A stretch of 37,922 nt of DNA, taken from positions 1 to 37,922 of the forward strand of contig JASHNY010000070.1 of the NCBI GenBank assembly GCA_030041385.1. The letters are read 5' to 3'. The DNA comes from Alphaproteobacteria bacterium. Lineage in GTDB: Bacteria > Pseudomonadota > Alphaproteobacteria > ATCC43930 > CGMCC-115725. The translations under genes and the position numbers were made by a program. The stretch's first letter is position 1. Each line of letters opens with the position of its first letter. Below, piece by piece: positions 20,252 to 28,102 of the stretch. The notes beneath the pieces were generated by a model. That model ran no database searches and was not told the origin of the DNA. It worked only from the letters and a program-made list of their open reading frames with translations.

Positions 20252-21504
20252 TGGCGCAGCTCAGCGACGACTGCTTCGCCTTCGGCGGCGAACTGCTCGG
20301 CGTCGACGCCGCGCTGAAGCTGATCGAAGGCCGGCTCGCGCCGGTGGTGGAGACCGAGGCGGTACGGCTGACCGAGGCGGCGGGCCGTATTCTCGCCGCC
20401 GACCGCATCGCTGAGTTCGACCTGCCGCCACACGCCAACAGCGCGGTCGATGGCTATGCACTCGCCTATGCCGATCTCGCGCCCGGCGCCGACACGGTGT
20501 TGCCGATCGGCGGCCGGGCTGCGGCGGGCCATCCGCTCGGCCGCGCGTTGCGCCGCGGCGAGGCGATCCGCATCTTCACCGGTGCGGCCATGCCGGACGG
20601 CGCCGATACCGTGATGATGCAGGAGGATTGCACGGTCGAAGGCGATTGCGTGCGGCTGAAGCCGGGGTTGAAGCCCGGCGCGAACCGCCGCCACGCCGGC
20701 GAAGACGCGGCCAAGGGCGCCGTCGTGCTCAAGGCGGGGCGACGGCTCCGGCCCGCCGATCTCGGACTTCTCGCTGCGCTCGGCCATACTCAGCTGAGGG
20801 TGTTCCGGCGGCTGCGCGTTGCGGTGCTGTCGACCGGCGACGAGGTGGTCGAACACGGCGCACCCTTGGCGCCCGGCAAAATCTACGACGCCAACCGGGT
20901 CATGCTGCTGGCCCTGTTGGGCGGGTTGGGCTGCATCGTCACCGATCTCGGCATCTGCCCCGACCGCGAGGCCGCGCTTGCCGATATCCTCGGCGAGGCG
21001 GCGCGCACGCACGACCTGATCGTGACCTCGGGCGGGGTTTCGACCGGCGAGGAAGACCACGTTCGCAGCGCCATCGAGCGGCTCGGCCGCTTGCATTTCT
21101 GGCGGCTCGCGATCAAGCCGGGCCGTCCGGTGGCGCTCGGCCAGGTCGGCGGCGTGCCGCTCGTGGGGTTGCCCGGCAACCCGGTCGCCGCGGCACTGAC
21201 CTTTGCGATCCTCGCCCGGCCCTTGATCCTGCGGCTCGCCGGTGCGATCGAGCCGGCGCCGCAGGCGTTCCCGGTGCAGGCCGCATTCGCCTACAGGAAG
21301 CGCGCCGGCCGCCGCGAATATGTCCGCGCGACACTCGGCCGCGATGGCGGCAAGCTCGTCGCGCACAAATATCCCAAAGACGGCGCCGGCATCTTGTCGT
21401 CGATCGTCAATTCCGACGGCTTTGCGATCGTCGGCGAAGGGGTCACCACCCTGGCGCCGGGCGATGCCGTCGATTTCCTGCCCTTTGCCGAAGTGTTCGG
21501 ATGA
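20251..21504 (+). CDS. moeA: Molybdopterin molybdenumtransferase MoeA
   Basis: 417 residues starting at ATG 20251 inside the mobB stop. MoeA inserts molybdate into adenylylated molybdopterin. Visible blocks are AEFDLPPHANSAVDGYALAY, IFTGAAMPDGADTVMMQEDC, VLSTGDEVVEHGAPLAPGKI, LIVTSGGVSTGEEDHVR and GLPGNPVAAALTF, in the normal order for domains I-IV. The C-terminal domain IV is complete (AGILSSIVNSDGFAIVGEG). The last four bases overlap the moaD start (ATGA). Position in the uvrC-pgsA-mobB-moeA-moaD-moaE run indicates a molybdenum cofactor operon. Confidence 0.96.
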   Translation: MAQLSDDCFAFGGELLGVDAALKLIEGRLAPVVETEAVRLTEAAGRILAADRIAEFDLPPHANSAVDGYALAYADLAPGADTVLPIGGRAAAGHPLGRALRRGEAIRIFTGAAMPDGADTVMMQEDCTVEGDCVRLKPGLKPGANRRHAGEDAAKGAVVLKAGRRLRPADLGLLAALGHTQLRVFRRLRVAVLSTGDEVVEHGAPLAPGKIYDANRVMLLALLGGLGCIVTDLGICPDREAALADILGEAARTHDLIVTSGGVSTGEEDHVRSAIERLGRLHFWRLAIKPGRPVALGQVGGVPLVGLPGNPVAAALTFAILARPLILRLAGAIEPAPQAFPVQAAFAYRKRAGRREYVRATLGRDGGKLVAHKYPKDGAGILSSIVNSDGFAIVGEGVTTLAPGDAVDFLPFAEVFG

Positions 21505-21758
21505 GCGTGCAACTCCTGTATTTCGCCTGGCTGCGGGCGCGGATCGGGCGCGGCGAAGAAGAGCTGGAACTGCCGCCGGCGGTACGCGACGTGGCCGGAT
21601 TGCTCGAATTCCTGCGATCGCGCGGCGGCCGCTATGCCGAGGCGCTGGCCGATCTGTCGGTGGTCAGGGTCGCGGTCAACCAGGATTACGTCGAGCGCGA
21701 CCACCCGGTGCGCGGCGGCGACGAGGTCGCGATCTTTCCGCCGGTGACCGGCGGATAG
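21501..21758 (+). CDS. moaD: Molybdopterin synthase sulfur carrier subunit MoaD
   Basis: 85 residues with ubiquitin-like fold pattern and the essential C-terminal Gly-Gly (FPPVTGG), which carries the thiocarboxylate that donates sulfur to precursor Z. LLYFAWLRARIGRGEEELEL is the normal start; VAVNQDYVERDHPVRGGDEV matches the MoaD core. The ATG overlaps the moeA stop by four bases. moaE, its partner subunit, would originally have started a few bases after this stop but is now separated by a palindromic insertion (21760-21884). Confidence 0.95.
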   Translation: MSVQLLYFAWLRARIGRGEEELELPPAVRDVAGLLEFLRSRGGRYAEALADLSVVRVAVNQDYVERDHPVRGGDEVAIFPPVTGG

Positions 21759-21759
21759 G

Positions 21760-21884
21760 GCGATGATCCGGGTGTTTCTGCTCCGCGGCGTCATCCCCGG
21801 ACCTGATCCGGGGGTCCGCAAGGTTGCCGGGGCAAGCCCGGCAATGACGAAAGGAAAGGGGCGCACCGTGCGATGATCCGGGTG
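21760..21884. repeat. Palindromic element flanked by 15-bp direct repeat
   Basis: GCGATGATCCGGGTG occurs at 21760-21774 and again at 21870-21884. The right copy is the moaE start region (ATG ATC CGG GTG). The 95 bases between contain a cruciform-like palindrome, CGTCAT (21789-21794) to ATGACG (21844-21849), with two internal hairpins (CCCCGGA...TCCGGGG and TTGCCGGG...CCCGGCAA). The layout looks like insertion of a small palindromic element into the moaD-moaE junction with target duplication. The right side brought a new purine-rich ribosome site for moaE. Confidence 0.75.
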
Positions 21885-22331
21885 CAGCGCGAGGATTTCG
21901 ACATCGGCGCCGAGCTCGACCGCCTCGCCGCCGGCAACCCCCGCATCGGCGGCATTGCCAGCTTTGTCGGGTTGGTGCGCGACTTCAATCTCGAGGCGGG
22001 CGGCGACGACCGCGTATCGGCGCTGACCCTCGAACACTACCCCGGCATGACCGAAAAGAAATTGGCCGAGATCGAGGCCGAGGCACACCGTCGCTGGCCG
22101 CTCGATGCGGCGCTGATCATCCACCGCTACGGCCGTCTCGAACCTGGCGACCGCATCGTCCTCGTCGCGACCGCCTCGCCGCATCGCGAGGCCGCGCTCG
22201 CCGCCTGCCATTTTCTTATAGACTGGCTCAAGACCGACGCGCCGTTCTGGAAGAGCGAGGAGACCCCGCGCGGCGAGCGTTGGGTCGAACAGCGCGCCCA
22301 AGACGACGCGGCGCGCAAGGGCTGGCGCTGA
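21873..22331 (+). CDS. moaE: Molybdopterin synthase catalytic subunit MoaE
   Basis: 152 residues. With MoaD it forms molybdopterin synthase, which adds the dithiolene sulfurs to cyclic pyranopterin monophosphate. Conserved parts are GGIASFVGLVRDFN, LTLEHYPGMTEKKL, HRYGRLEPGD, and the active-site lysines Lys120 (DWLKTDAPFWK) and Lys127, the positions of Lys119 and Lys126 in E. coli. The start region is duplicated upstream at 21760-21774; translation probably uses AAAGGAAAGGGG upstream of 21873. A hairpin directly follows the stop codon. Confidence 0.95.
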   Translation: MIRVQREDFDIGAELDRLAAGNPRIGGIASFVGLVRDFNLEAGGDDRVSALTLEHYPGMTEKKLAEIEAEAHRRWPLDAALIIHRYGRLEPGDRIVLVATASPHREAALAACHFLIDWLKTDAPFWKSEETPRGERWVEQRAQDDAARKGWR

Positions 22332-22353
22332 CGGCCGCCGGACGAGGCGGCCG
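22332..22353 (+). terminator. Hairpin after moaE, possible terminator
   Basis: CGGCCGCC (22332-22339) pairs perfectly with GGCGGCCG (22346-22353) around a six-base loop, starting right after the moaE stop. There is no T-run, so it would be at best an imperfect or Rho-assisted terminator ending the long uvrC-to-moaE transcript. The following 130 bp probably hold the promoter of the EF-G-like gene. Confidence 0.4.
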
Positions 22354-22488
22354 ACTGCATTGCGAAGACCGGGCGAGACGGCGCCAGATTCCGATTGCCT
22401 TCGACCGGGGCGCCGCGCCACGATCCCCCCAAATCCATAGCCGCGCCAATAAAGGCAGCGGTCGTCCTGAGAGGAAATGGAGGCGCTT

Positions 22489-24519
22489 ATGGCCAACGGC
22501 CCCGCATCCCACCGCTGCGTCGCCCTGGTCGGCCCGTATCTGTCGGGCAAGACGAGCCTGCTCGAATCGCTGTTGTCGACGAGCGGCAGCATCGCCCGGC
22601 GCGGCAGCGTGCGCGACGGCAACTCGGTCGGCGATCACGTCGCCGAGGCGCGGGCGCGGCAGATGTCGACCGAGCTCAACGTTGCCAACGCCAGCTTTCT
22701 CGGCGATCCGTGGACGATCCTCGATTGCCCCGGTTCGGTCGAGCTGGCGTATGAGGCGCAGGAGGCGATGCTCGCGGCCGACGTGGCGGTCGTGGTGTGC
22801 GAGCCCGAGGTCGAGCGCGCGGTCACGGTCAGCGCTCTGCTGAGATTTCTCGGCCGGCACCAAATCCCGCACATGATCTTCATCAACAAGCTCGACACCG
22901 CGAGCGCGCGGGTGCGCGACGTGCTGGCGGCGCTGCAGTCGCATTCGGAGCGGCCGCTGGTGTTGCGCCAGGTGCCGTTGCGCGGAAAGGAGGCGGAAGT
23001 CACCGGCTATGTCGATCTGGTCAGCGAGCGCGCCTACAACTATCGGCCGGGACAGGCCTCGGATCTCATTCAATTGCCGGCGGATTTCTGGGAGCGGGAA
23101 GGCGAGACGCGCACGAGCCTCGTTGAAAAGCTCGCCGATTTCGACGATGCATTGCTTGAACAATTGCTCGAAGACGTGCAGCCGCCGAAGGAAGAGATCT
23201 ATCGCCACCTCGCCCAGGATTTGCGCAAAAGCCTGATCGTGCCGGTATTTGTCGGCGCCGCGACACAGGATCACGGCGTGCGCCGGCTGTGGAAGGCGCT
23301 CCGCCACGAGGCACCGGGGCCGGAGGAGACCGCGGTGCGGCTCGGCATCGCCGCCGAGGGCGAGCCGCTGGCCCAGGTGATCAAGACCTACCACCTGCCG
23401 CACACCGGTAAATTGTCGCTGGCGCGGGTGTGGCGCGGCACGATCGCCGAAGGCAACGTGCTCAACGGCGTGCGGGTCGCCGGCGTGGTGCGGCTGGTCG
23501 GGGCGCAGCAGGAAAAGGTGCCCGCGGCCAAGATCGGCGAGGTCGTCGGGCTCGCCCGCATGGAGGAGATTTCGACCGGCACGGTGTTGACGCCGTCCGG
23601 CAAGGCCGAGCAATTGCCGCGGCCCGAACGCCCGCAGCCGGTGTTCGGCCTGGCGATCCACGCCGAAAAGCGCGGCGACGACGTCAAATTGTCGGGCGCG
23701 ATCGCCAAGCTCGTCGACGAAGACCCGGCGCTCGAACTGGAGCAGAACCAGGATACCCGCGAGATGGTGCTGTGGGGGCAGGGTGACGTGCATGTCCAGA
23801 TCGCGATCGACCGCCTGAGGAACCGCCACAACCTCGCGGTGGTCGGGCATCCCTCGGCGGTGCCTTACAAGGAGACGATCAAGCGCGGCAGCCAGCAGCA
23901 TTCGCGCTTCAAGCGCCAATCCGGCGGGCACGGACAGTTCGCCGACATCACGATCGACGTAAAGCCGCTGCCGCGCGGCACCGGCTTTACCTTCAAGGAC
24001 AGCGTCGTCGGCGGGGCGATCCCGCGCAATTACATCCCGGCGGTCGAGGAAGGCATCACCGAGGCGCTGAAAAACGGCCCGCTCGGCTTCCCGGTCGTCG
24101 ATGTCGCGGTCGATCTGCTGACCGGCCAGTTCCACGCCGTCGACAGCTCCGACATGGCGTTCAAGACCGCCGGGCGGCAGGCGATCCAGGAATCGTTGCC
24201 GAAATGCGATCCGGTATTGCTGGAGCCGATCGACGGTGTCGACATCTCGGTGCCCAACGCCTTCACGGCGCGGGTGCAGCGCCTGGTGTCCGGGCGTCGC
24301 GGGCAGATCCTCGGCTACGACGCCAAGGCCGATTGGCCGGGCTGGGACGTGGTCAAGGCCTATCTGCCGCGCAGCGAATTGCACGATCTGATCGTCGAAT
24401 TGCGCTCATTGACGCTGGGGGTCGGCAGCTTTGCGCACCGCTTCGACCATCTGCAGGAATTGACCGGTCGTCCGGCCGAAAAAGTGATCCAGAGCCGCGC
24501 GCAGGAGGCGGCGCAGTAG
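22489..24519 (+). CDS. Elongation factor G-like GTPase
   Basis: 676 residues from the ATG at 22489, chosen because GGAGG sits five bases before it; an ATG at 22477 would add four residues. Domain order is that of EF-G: GTPase domain, beta-barrel domain II, and domains III-V (KRQSGGHGQFADITIDVKPL; FPVVDVAVDLLTGQFHAVDS). GTPase motifs are divergent: P-loop GPYLSGKT (15-22), DCPGS (80-84) in place of DTPGH, NKLD (134-137). The His needed for GTP hydrolysis in translational GTPases is Ser here. This is the EF-G-like group often labelled fusA2; its role is not established. Canonical EF-G should be elsewhere in the genome. Confidence 0.9.
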   Translation: MANGPASHRCVALVGPYLSGKTSLLESLLSTSGSIARRGSVRDGNSVGDHVAEARARQMSTELNVANASFLGDPWTILDCPGSVELAYEAQEAMLAADVAVVVCEPEVERAVTVSALLRFLGRHQIPHMIFINKLDTASARVRDVLAALQSHSERPLVLRQVPLRGKEAEVTGYVDLVSERAYNYRPGQASDLIQLPADFWEREGETRTSLVEKLADFDDALLEQLLEDVQPPKEEIYRHLAQDLRKSLIVPVFVGAATQDHGVRRLWKALRHEAPGPEETAVRLGIAAEGEPLAQVIKTYHLPHTGKLSLARVWRGTIAEGNVLNGVRVAGVVRLVGAQQEKVPAAKIGEVVGLARMEEISTGTVLTPSGKAEQLPRPERPQPVFGLAIHAEKRGDDVKLSGAIAKLVDEDPALELEQNQDTREMVLWGQGDVHVQIAIDRLRNRHNLAVVGHPSAVPYKETIKRGSQQHSRFKRQSGGHGQFADITIDVKPLPRGTGFTFKDSVVGGAIPRNYIPAVEEGITEALKNGPLGFPVVDVAVDLLTGQFHAVDSSDMAFKTAGRQAIQESLPKCDPVLLEPIDGVDISVPNAFTARVQRLVSGRRGQILGYDAKADWPGWDVVKAYLPRSELHDLIVELRSLTLGVGSFAHRFDHLQELTGRPAEKVIQSRAQEAAQ

Positions 24520-24607
24520 CGACAAGCTGCCGCGGCTCGCGAAACCGTGACTTGGCGCCTGCCGCCGCCCTCCCCAAATGGCCGCCATCGCGAACGGGAG
24601 GGGTACG

Positions 24608-25579
24608 ATGCTGATTCGCAAACGTCGCGGCTGGGAAATTCCGGAAAGCGCGGCGACCAGCGAGGCGGTGTTTCGCGACCGCCGGCGGCTGATCCAGGCG
24701 CTCGCCGCCGGGCCCGTCCTCGCCTCGGGGTTGCTTGGCGGCGGCATGCGCGCGATGGCCGCCGACGAAGCCGACCCGTCGGCCAGGCTCTACCCGTTCA
24801 AACGCAACCCCAAGTACACGCTCGACCGCCCGATCACCGACGCCAAATATGTCGAGTACTACAACAATTTCTACGAGTTCGGCACCGACAAGGACATTGC
24901 GGACGCGGCGCAGGCGCTGCCGATCCGCCCGTGGACGATCAAGATCGACGGCATGGTCGAAAAGCCGTTCACGATCGGCATCGACGATCTGATGAAAAAG
25001 ATGCCGCTCGAGGAGCGGCTTTATCGCCACCGCTGCGTCGAGGCGTGGTCGTTTGCGGTGCCGTGGAGCGGGTTTCCGATGGCCGCGCTGATGGCGCTGG
25101 CAAAGCCGCTCAGCGCGGCAAAATACGTGAAGATGGAAACCTTTATGGACCCGAAGGTGGCGCCGGGGCAGAACCAGTTCTTCTATCCGTGGCCTTATGT
25201 CGAAGGGCTGACCATCGCGGAGGCCAACAACGAATTGACGTTCCTCGTCACCGGGATGTACGGCAAGCCCGAACCGAAGCAGGACGGCGCCCCGCTGCGG
25301 CTGGCGGTGCCGTGGAAATACGGCTTCAAATCAATCAAGTCGATCGTCCGTTTCGAGTTCACCGACAAGCGCCCGGTGTCGTATTGGGAGGCATTGCAAT
25401 CGGACGAATACGGGTTCTGGGCCAACGTCAACCCGGCGGTGCCGCATCCGCGCTGGAGCCAGGCCAGCGAGCGCGAGATCGGCACCGACAAGCGCGTACC
25501 GACGCTGATCTATAACGGTTACGGCGAATACGTCGCGCAGCTCTATGCCGGCATGAAAGGCGACCAGTTGTTCCGCTGA
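24608..25579 (+). CDS. msrP: Protein-methionine-sulfoxide reductase catalytic subunit MsrP
   Basis: 323 residues from ATG 24608, preceded by GGGAGGGG. MsrP (YedY) is a periplasmic molybdoenzyme that reduces oxidised methionines in envelope proteins. A twin-arginine type signal is visible (RDRRRLIQALAAGPVLASGL, about 23-42), so export folded with cofactor is likely. The Mo-ligating cysteine is Cys143 in RHRCVEAWSFAVPWSGFP; NNFYEFGTDK and VPWKYGFKSIKSI are family blocks. The membrane haem partner MsrQ is usually encoded next to it but is absent here. The nearby molybdenum cofactor genes make functional sense. Confidence 0.95.
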   Translation: MLIRKRRGWEIPESAATSEAVFRDRRRLIQALAAGPVLASGLLGGGMRAMAADEADPSARLYPFKRNPKYTLDRPITDAKYVEYYNNFYEFGTDKDIADAAQALPIRPWTIKIDGMVEKPFTIGIDDLMKKMPLEERLYRHRCVEAWSFAVPWSGFPMAALMALAKPLSAAKYVKMETFMDPKVAPGQNQFFYPWPYVEGLTIAEANNELTFLVTGMYGKPEPKQDGAPLRLAVPWKYGFKSIKSIVRFEFTDKRPVSYWEALQSDEYGFWANVNPAVPHPRWSQASEREIGTDKRVPTLIYNGYGEYVAQLYAGMKGDQLFR

Positions 25580-25594
25580 CGGGCGCGTCTGCTC

Positions 25595-25677
25595 GTCATT
25601 GCGAGGAGCCGAAGGCGACGCGGCAATCTCGCCGGACAGACACACCATCGAGATCGCTTCGCTGCGCTCGCAATGAC
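25595..25677. repeat. GTCATTGCGAG-type palindromic repeat
   Basis: Perfect 11-bp arms GTCATTGCGAG (25595-25605) and CTCGCAATGAC (25667-25677) enclose 61 bases with further internal pairing (GAAGGCGACGCGG...; GAGATCGCTTCGCTGCGCTC). This type of repeat is widespread between genes in alphaproteobacterial genomes. Here it lies between the convergent msrP and phosphonopyruvate-hydrolase-like genes and could act as a bidirectional terminator or mRNA stabiliser. Confidence 0.75.
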
Positions 25678-25710
25678 CCCGGGAAAAGGCCCGCGGGCAA
25701 AGGGCGTCGC

Positions 25711-26577
25711 CTATCGCAGATATTTCTTTTCCGCCGCCTTCATCGCCCCGACGCGCTGCAGGTCGAAGATGTCCTCGACCGAGGGTATCTGCTTGTCCAC
25801 GTTGTGGATGCCGCCATCGCGGCGGATCTGTGCAAACACCGCGCGCATTGCGCCGACCGCGGCTCGCACGGCGTGGTTGGCGTAGATCACAATCGCGATC
25901 TTGCCGAGGTCGCGGATCATCGCCTCGGTCAGTTGCGGGTAGGCGGTCGGCACCAGAACCAGCGGGATCGCCCTGGTCCAGGCCTTGGTGAAGGCGACGA
26001 TTTCGTCCGGGGTCTTTCGTTTCGAATGCACCAGCAGCAGATCGGCGCCGGCCTCGGCATAGGCGGCGCCGCGGCGCAATGCCTCGCCCTGGCCGAGATC
26101 GGCGATCAATGCCTCGGTGCGCGCGACGACGACAAGGTCGTGCGCGGCGCCCGCCGCCTTCGCCGCGGCGAGCTTGCCCTGAAACTCCTCGATCCTCACC
26201 AGTTCCTGCCGGCCGCCGGCAAGGAGGCTGGTGTCCTTCGGAAAGATCTTGTCTTCGATGACGACAGCGGCGGCGCCGGCCCGGGCATAGGCGCCGACGA
26301 CGTGCAACACGTTGATCGCGTTGCCGTAGCCGGTGTCGATATCGGCCACCACCGGCACCGAGACCTGCTCGCAGATTGCCCGCGTCATGTCGAGGTGCTG
26401 GGACAGCGACAGCAGGCTCGCGTCGGGCACGCCATAGGCGGCCGATAATTCAAAGCCGCTCGCCCAGATGCCGTCGAACCCGGCCTCCTCGGCCAGTCGG
26501 GCCGAAAGCGGGTTGTGCGCCGACATCAATGCGACCAGCGCGCCGGCGGAGAGCTTTTCTTTGAGGGGGTTGGGCAT
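25711..26577 (-). CDS. Isocitrate lyase/PEP mutase family, phosphonopyruvate-hydrolase-like
   Basis: 288 residues, an (alpha/beta)8 barrel of the PEP mutase/isocitrate lyase superfamily. Blocks: WASGFELSAAYGVPDASLLS, metal-binding DIDTGYGNAINV (79-90), and the gating loop VIEDKIFPKDTSLLAGGRQE. PEP mutases carry Asn in the K-x-N-S loop, while the Variovorax phosphonopyruvate hydrolase PalA has Thr, as here (Thr116). The whole sequence reads very like PalA, so hydrolysis of phosphonopyruvate to pyruvate and phosphate is the best guess. 2-Methylisocitrate lyase is less likely because its KKCGH-type catalytic loop is absent. It lies 18 bp downstream of an MmgE/PrpD gene in the same direction. Confidence 0.85.
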   Translation of the reverse strand: MPNPLKEKLSAGALVALMSAHNPLSARLAEEAGFDGIWASGFELSAAYGVPDASLLSLSQHLDMTRAICEQVSVPVVADIDTGYGNAINVLHVVGAYARAGAAAVVIEDKIFPKDTSLLAGGRQELVRIEEFQGKLAAAKAAGAAHDLVVVARTEALIADLGQGEALRRGAAYAEAGADLLLVHSKRKTPDEIVAFTKAWTRAIPLVLVPTAYPQLTEAMIRDLGKIAIVIYANHAVRAAVGAMRAVFAQIRRDGGIHNVDKQIPSVEDIFDLQRVGAMKAAEKKYLR

Positions 26578-26595
26578 CGACGATCCAGCACCGCT

Positions 26596-27945
26596 TTAAG
26601 AAGGCACGGTCATCCTGATGATCCGGCAGGCGTCCTGCTCGTGTTCGAGCCCGCGCACGGCGGCAATCAACCGCCCCGCATCGACGAACGGGGCGCCGTT
26701 CGCGGCCAGGTCGCGCAGCTTGGCGTCGAGCTCGGCATCGCTCATCGGCCGGCCGGGCGTGCCGCGGCCGTGCCGGACATGTTCGCGGAAGGCTTCGCCG
26801 TTGGTGAAATGCATCGTGACGATTGCCGATTCGACCGGGATGCGGTCGTCCTCCTGCGCCGTCACCTTGGCCCGCAACGCCCGCACCGCAGGGTCGGCGA
26901 CGCATTCCTCGCTGTATTGCGCCAATCCGGCCGCGCCGAACAGAACCGCGGCGGCAACGCTATGCTGCAGGCTGACCTTGGCCTCGCGCCCGGACGCGAC
27001 GACCGGGCGGTCGGTGCGTTCGAGCAGCAGCGGGTGGCCGCGCACGGCGATGCGGGCGATGCGGGCCGGTTCCGGGGCGTGCCGCCGGCGCAGTTCGAGG
27101 CAGGCGTCGATGACCGGAAACAGCACGACCCCGCACGGATAGGGCTTGCAGGCGTTCTGCAGGATCTCCCAGCTGCCGCCGAGCCCGCCGGTGATCCTGG
27201 CAAGATCGACCGTCTCGCTGGTGACCGCGGCGAAGCCGTAGCGGCCCTCGATCGCGTGCTCGGGCGCAGTCAGGCCCGCGGCCGCGAACAATGCGGCGGC
27301 GAGGCCGTTTTTCGCCGCGTTGCCGACGCCGACGCTCTTTGACATGCTGCCGAGGCTTTCGACGAGCCCCGCCGACTGCGTCGCCGCATGGCCGAGCGCC
27401 CACAGCGTCCGCTCGGGGTCCAGGCCGAGCAGCTTGGCCGCAGCGGCGGCCGCACCAAAGATGCCGCAGGTCGCGGTGATGTGATAGCCGCGGCGGTAAT
27501 GGTTGGGCATCAGCGCGTTGCCGACCCGACATTCGGCCTCGACCCCGAGGATGAAGGCGTGGAGCAGGTCCGCCCCGCTCACGCGCTGCCGCTCGGCGAG
27601 GGCGAACAGGACCGGCGCGACCGGCGCCGCCGGGTGCATCACCGTCGGCAGGTGCGTGTCGTCGTATTCGAGCACGTTGGCGCTGACCGCGTTCAGGAAC
27701 GCGGCGTTGAGCATGTCGACGCGCTCGCCTCGCCCGATCACGCTCGCCTGCGCCGGCCCGATGCAGGGCGCGAGCGCGAGCAACGCCGCATTCATCGCCT
27801 CGTCGCCGGCGCCGCCGAGCGAGCAGCCGATGATGTTGACAAGGCCGCGCACGCCCTCGCGCCGAGCGTTCTCGGGAATGTCGTCCCAGCGCGAGGCGGC
27901 CACAAACTCCGCCAGTTGCCGTGTCGCCCCGGAATGCGCGTCCAT
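26596..27945 (-). CDS. MmgE/PrpD family protein
   Basis: 449 residues, full family length. The pattern NIIGCSLGGAGDEAMNAALL, FLNAVSANVLEYDDTHLPTV, MHPAAPVAPVLFALAE, and GYHITATCGIFGAAAAAAKL is typical of MmgE/PrpD proteins, which include 2-methylcitrate dehydratase and cis-aconitate decarboxylase but also many uncharacterised dehydratases. PCGVVLFPVIDACLELRRRH is the usual small-domain block. PrpC and PrpB partners are absent, so a methylcitrate cycle is not supported. It is the first gene of a two-gene unit with the phosphonopyruvate-hydrolase-like enzyme, which suggests a shared but unknown carboxylic acid pathway. Confidence 0.9.
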   Translation of the reverse strand: MDAHSGATRQLAEFVAASRWDDIPENARREGVRGLVNIIGCSLGGAGDEAMNAALLALAPCIGPAQASVIGRGERVDMLNAAFLNAVSANVLEYDDTHLPTVMHPAAPVAPVLFALAERQRVSGADLLHAFILGVEAECRVGNALMPNHYRRGYHITATCGIFGAAAAAAKLLGLDPERTLWALGHAATQSAGLVESLGSMSKSVGVGNAAKNGLAAALFAAAGLTAPEHAIEGRYGFAAVTSETVDLARITGGLGGSWEILQNACKPYPCGVVLFPVIDACLELRRRHAPEPARIARIAVRGHPLLLERTDRPVVASGREAKVSLQHSVAAAVLFGAAGLAQYSEECVADPAVRALRAKVTAQEDDRIPVESAIVTMHFTNGEAFREHVRHGRGTPGRPMSDAELDAKLRDLAANGAPFVDAGRLIAAVRGLEHEQDACRIIRMTVPS

Positions 27946-28015
27946 CCTCGCCTCAGCCGAATTACGCCCCCACTATAGCCGGCCGTGCCGGGCGTGCCAG
28001 GGGTTCCGGCATTTT

Positions 28016-28072
28016 ATACAATCTAAAATAGTAAATTGAGATGATTGGGACAAAGCGATGTGTATATTGTAT
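28016..28072. promoter_or_regulatory. AT-rich divergent promoter region
   Basis: The 157-bp gap between the divergent MmgE/PrpD and ATP-grasp genes has an AT-rich core quite unlike the surrounding DNA. ATACAAT (28016-28022) and ATTGTAT (28066-28072) are inverted copies 43 bp apart, words similar to half sites of GntR-type regulators. On the minus strand GTATAAAAT (28012-28020) could be a -10 box for the PrpD unit. No regulator gene is adjacent. The assignment is tentative. Confidence 0.35.
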
Positions 28073-28102
28073 CGTGCCGCCGATCCGAACGAGGAACGCG
28101 CG

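Noticed and set aside
22228-24384. A minus-strand open frame of about 700 codons
   Set aside because: Antisense shadow of the EF-G-like gene; no motif and biased composition.
26596-27945. Methylcitrate cycle locus (prpD with prpB)
   Set aside because: prpC is absent and the neighbouring lyase-family enzyme has the phosphonopyruvate-hydrolase-type loop, not the KKCGH-type loop of methylisocitrate lyase.
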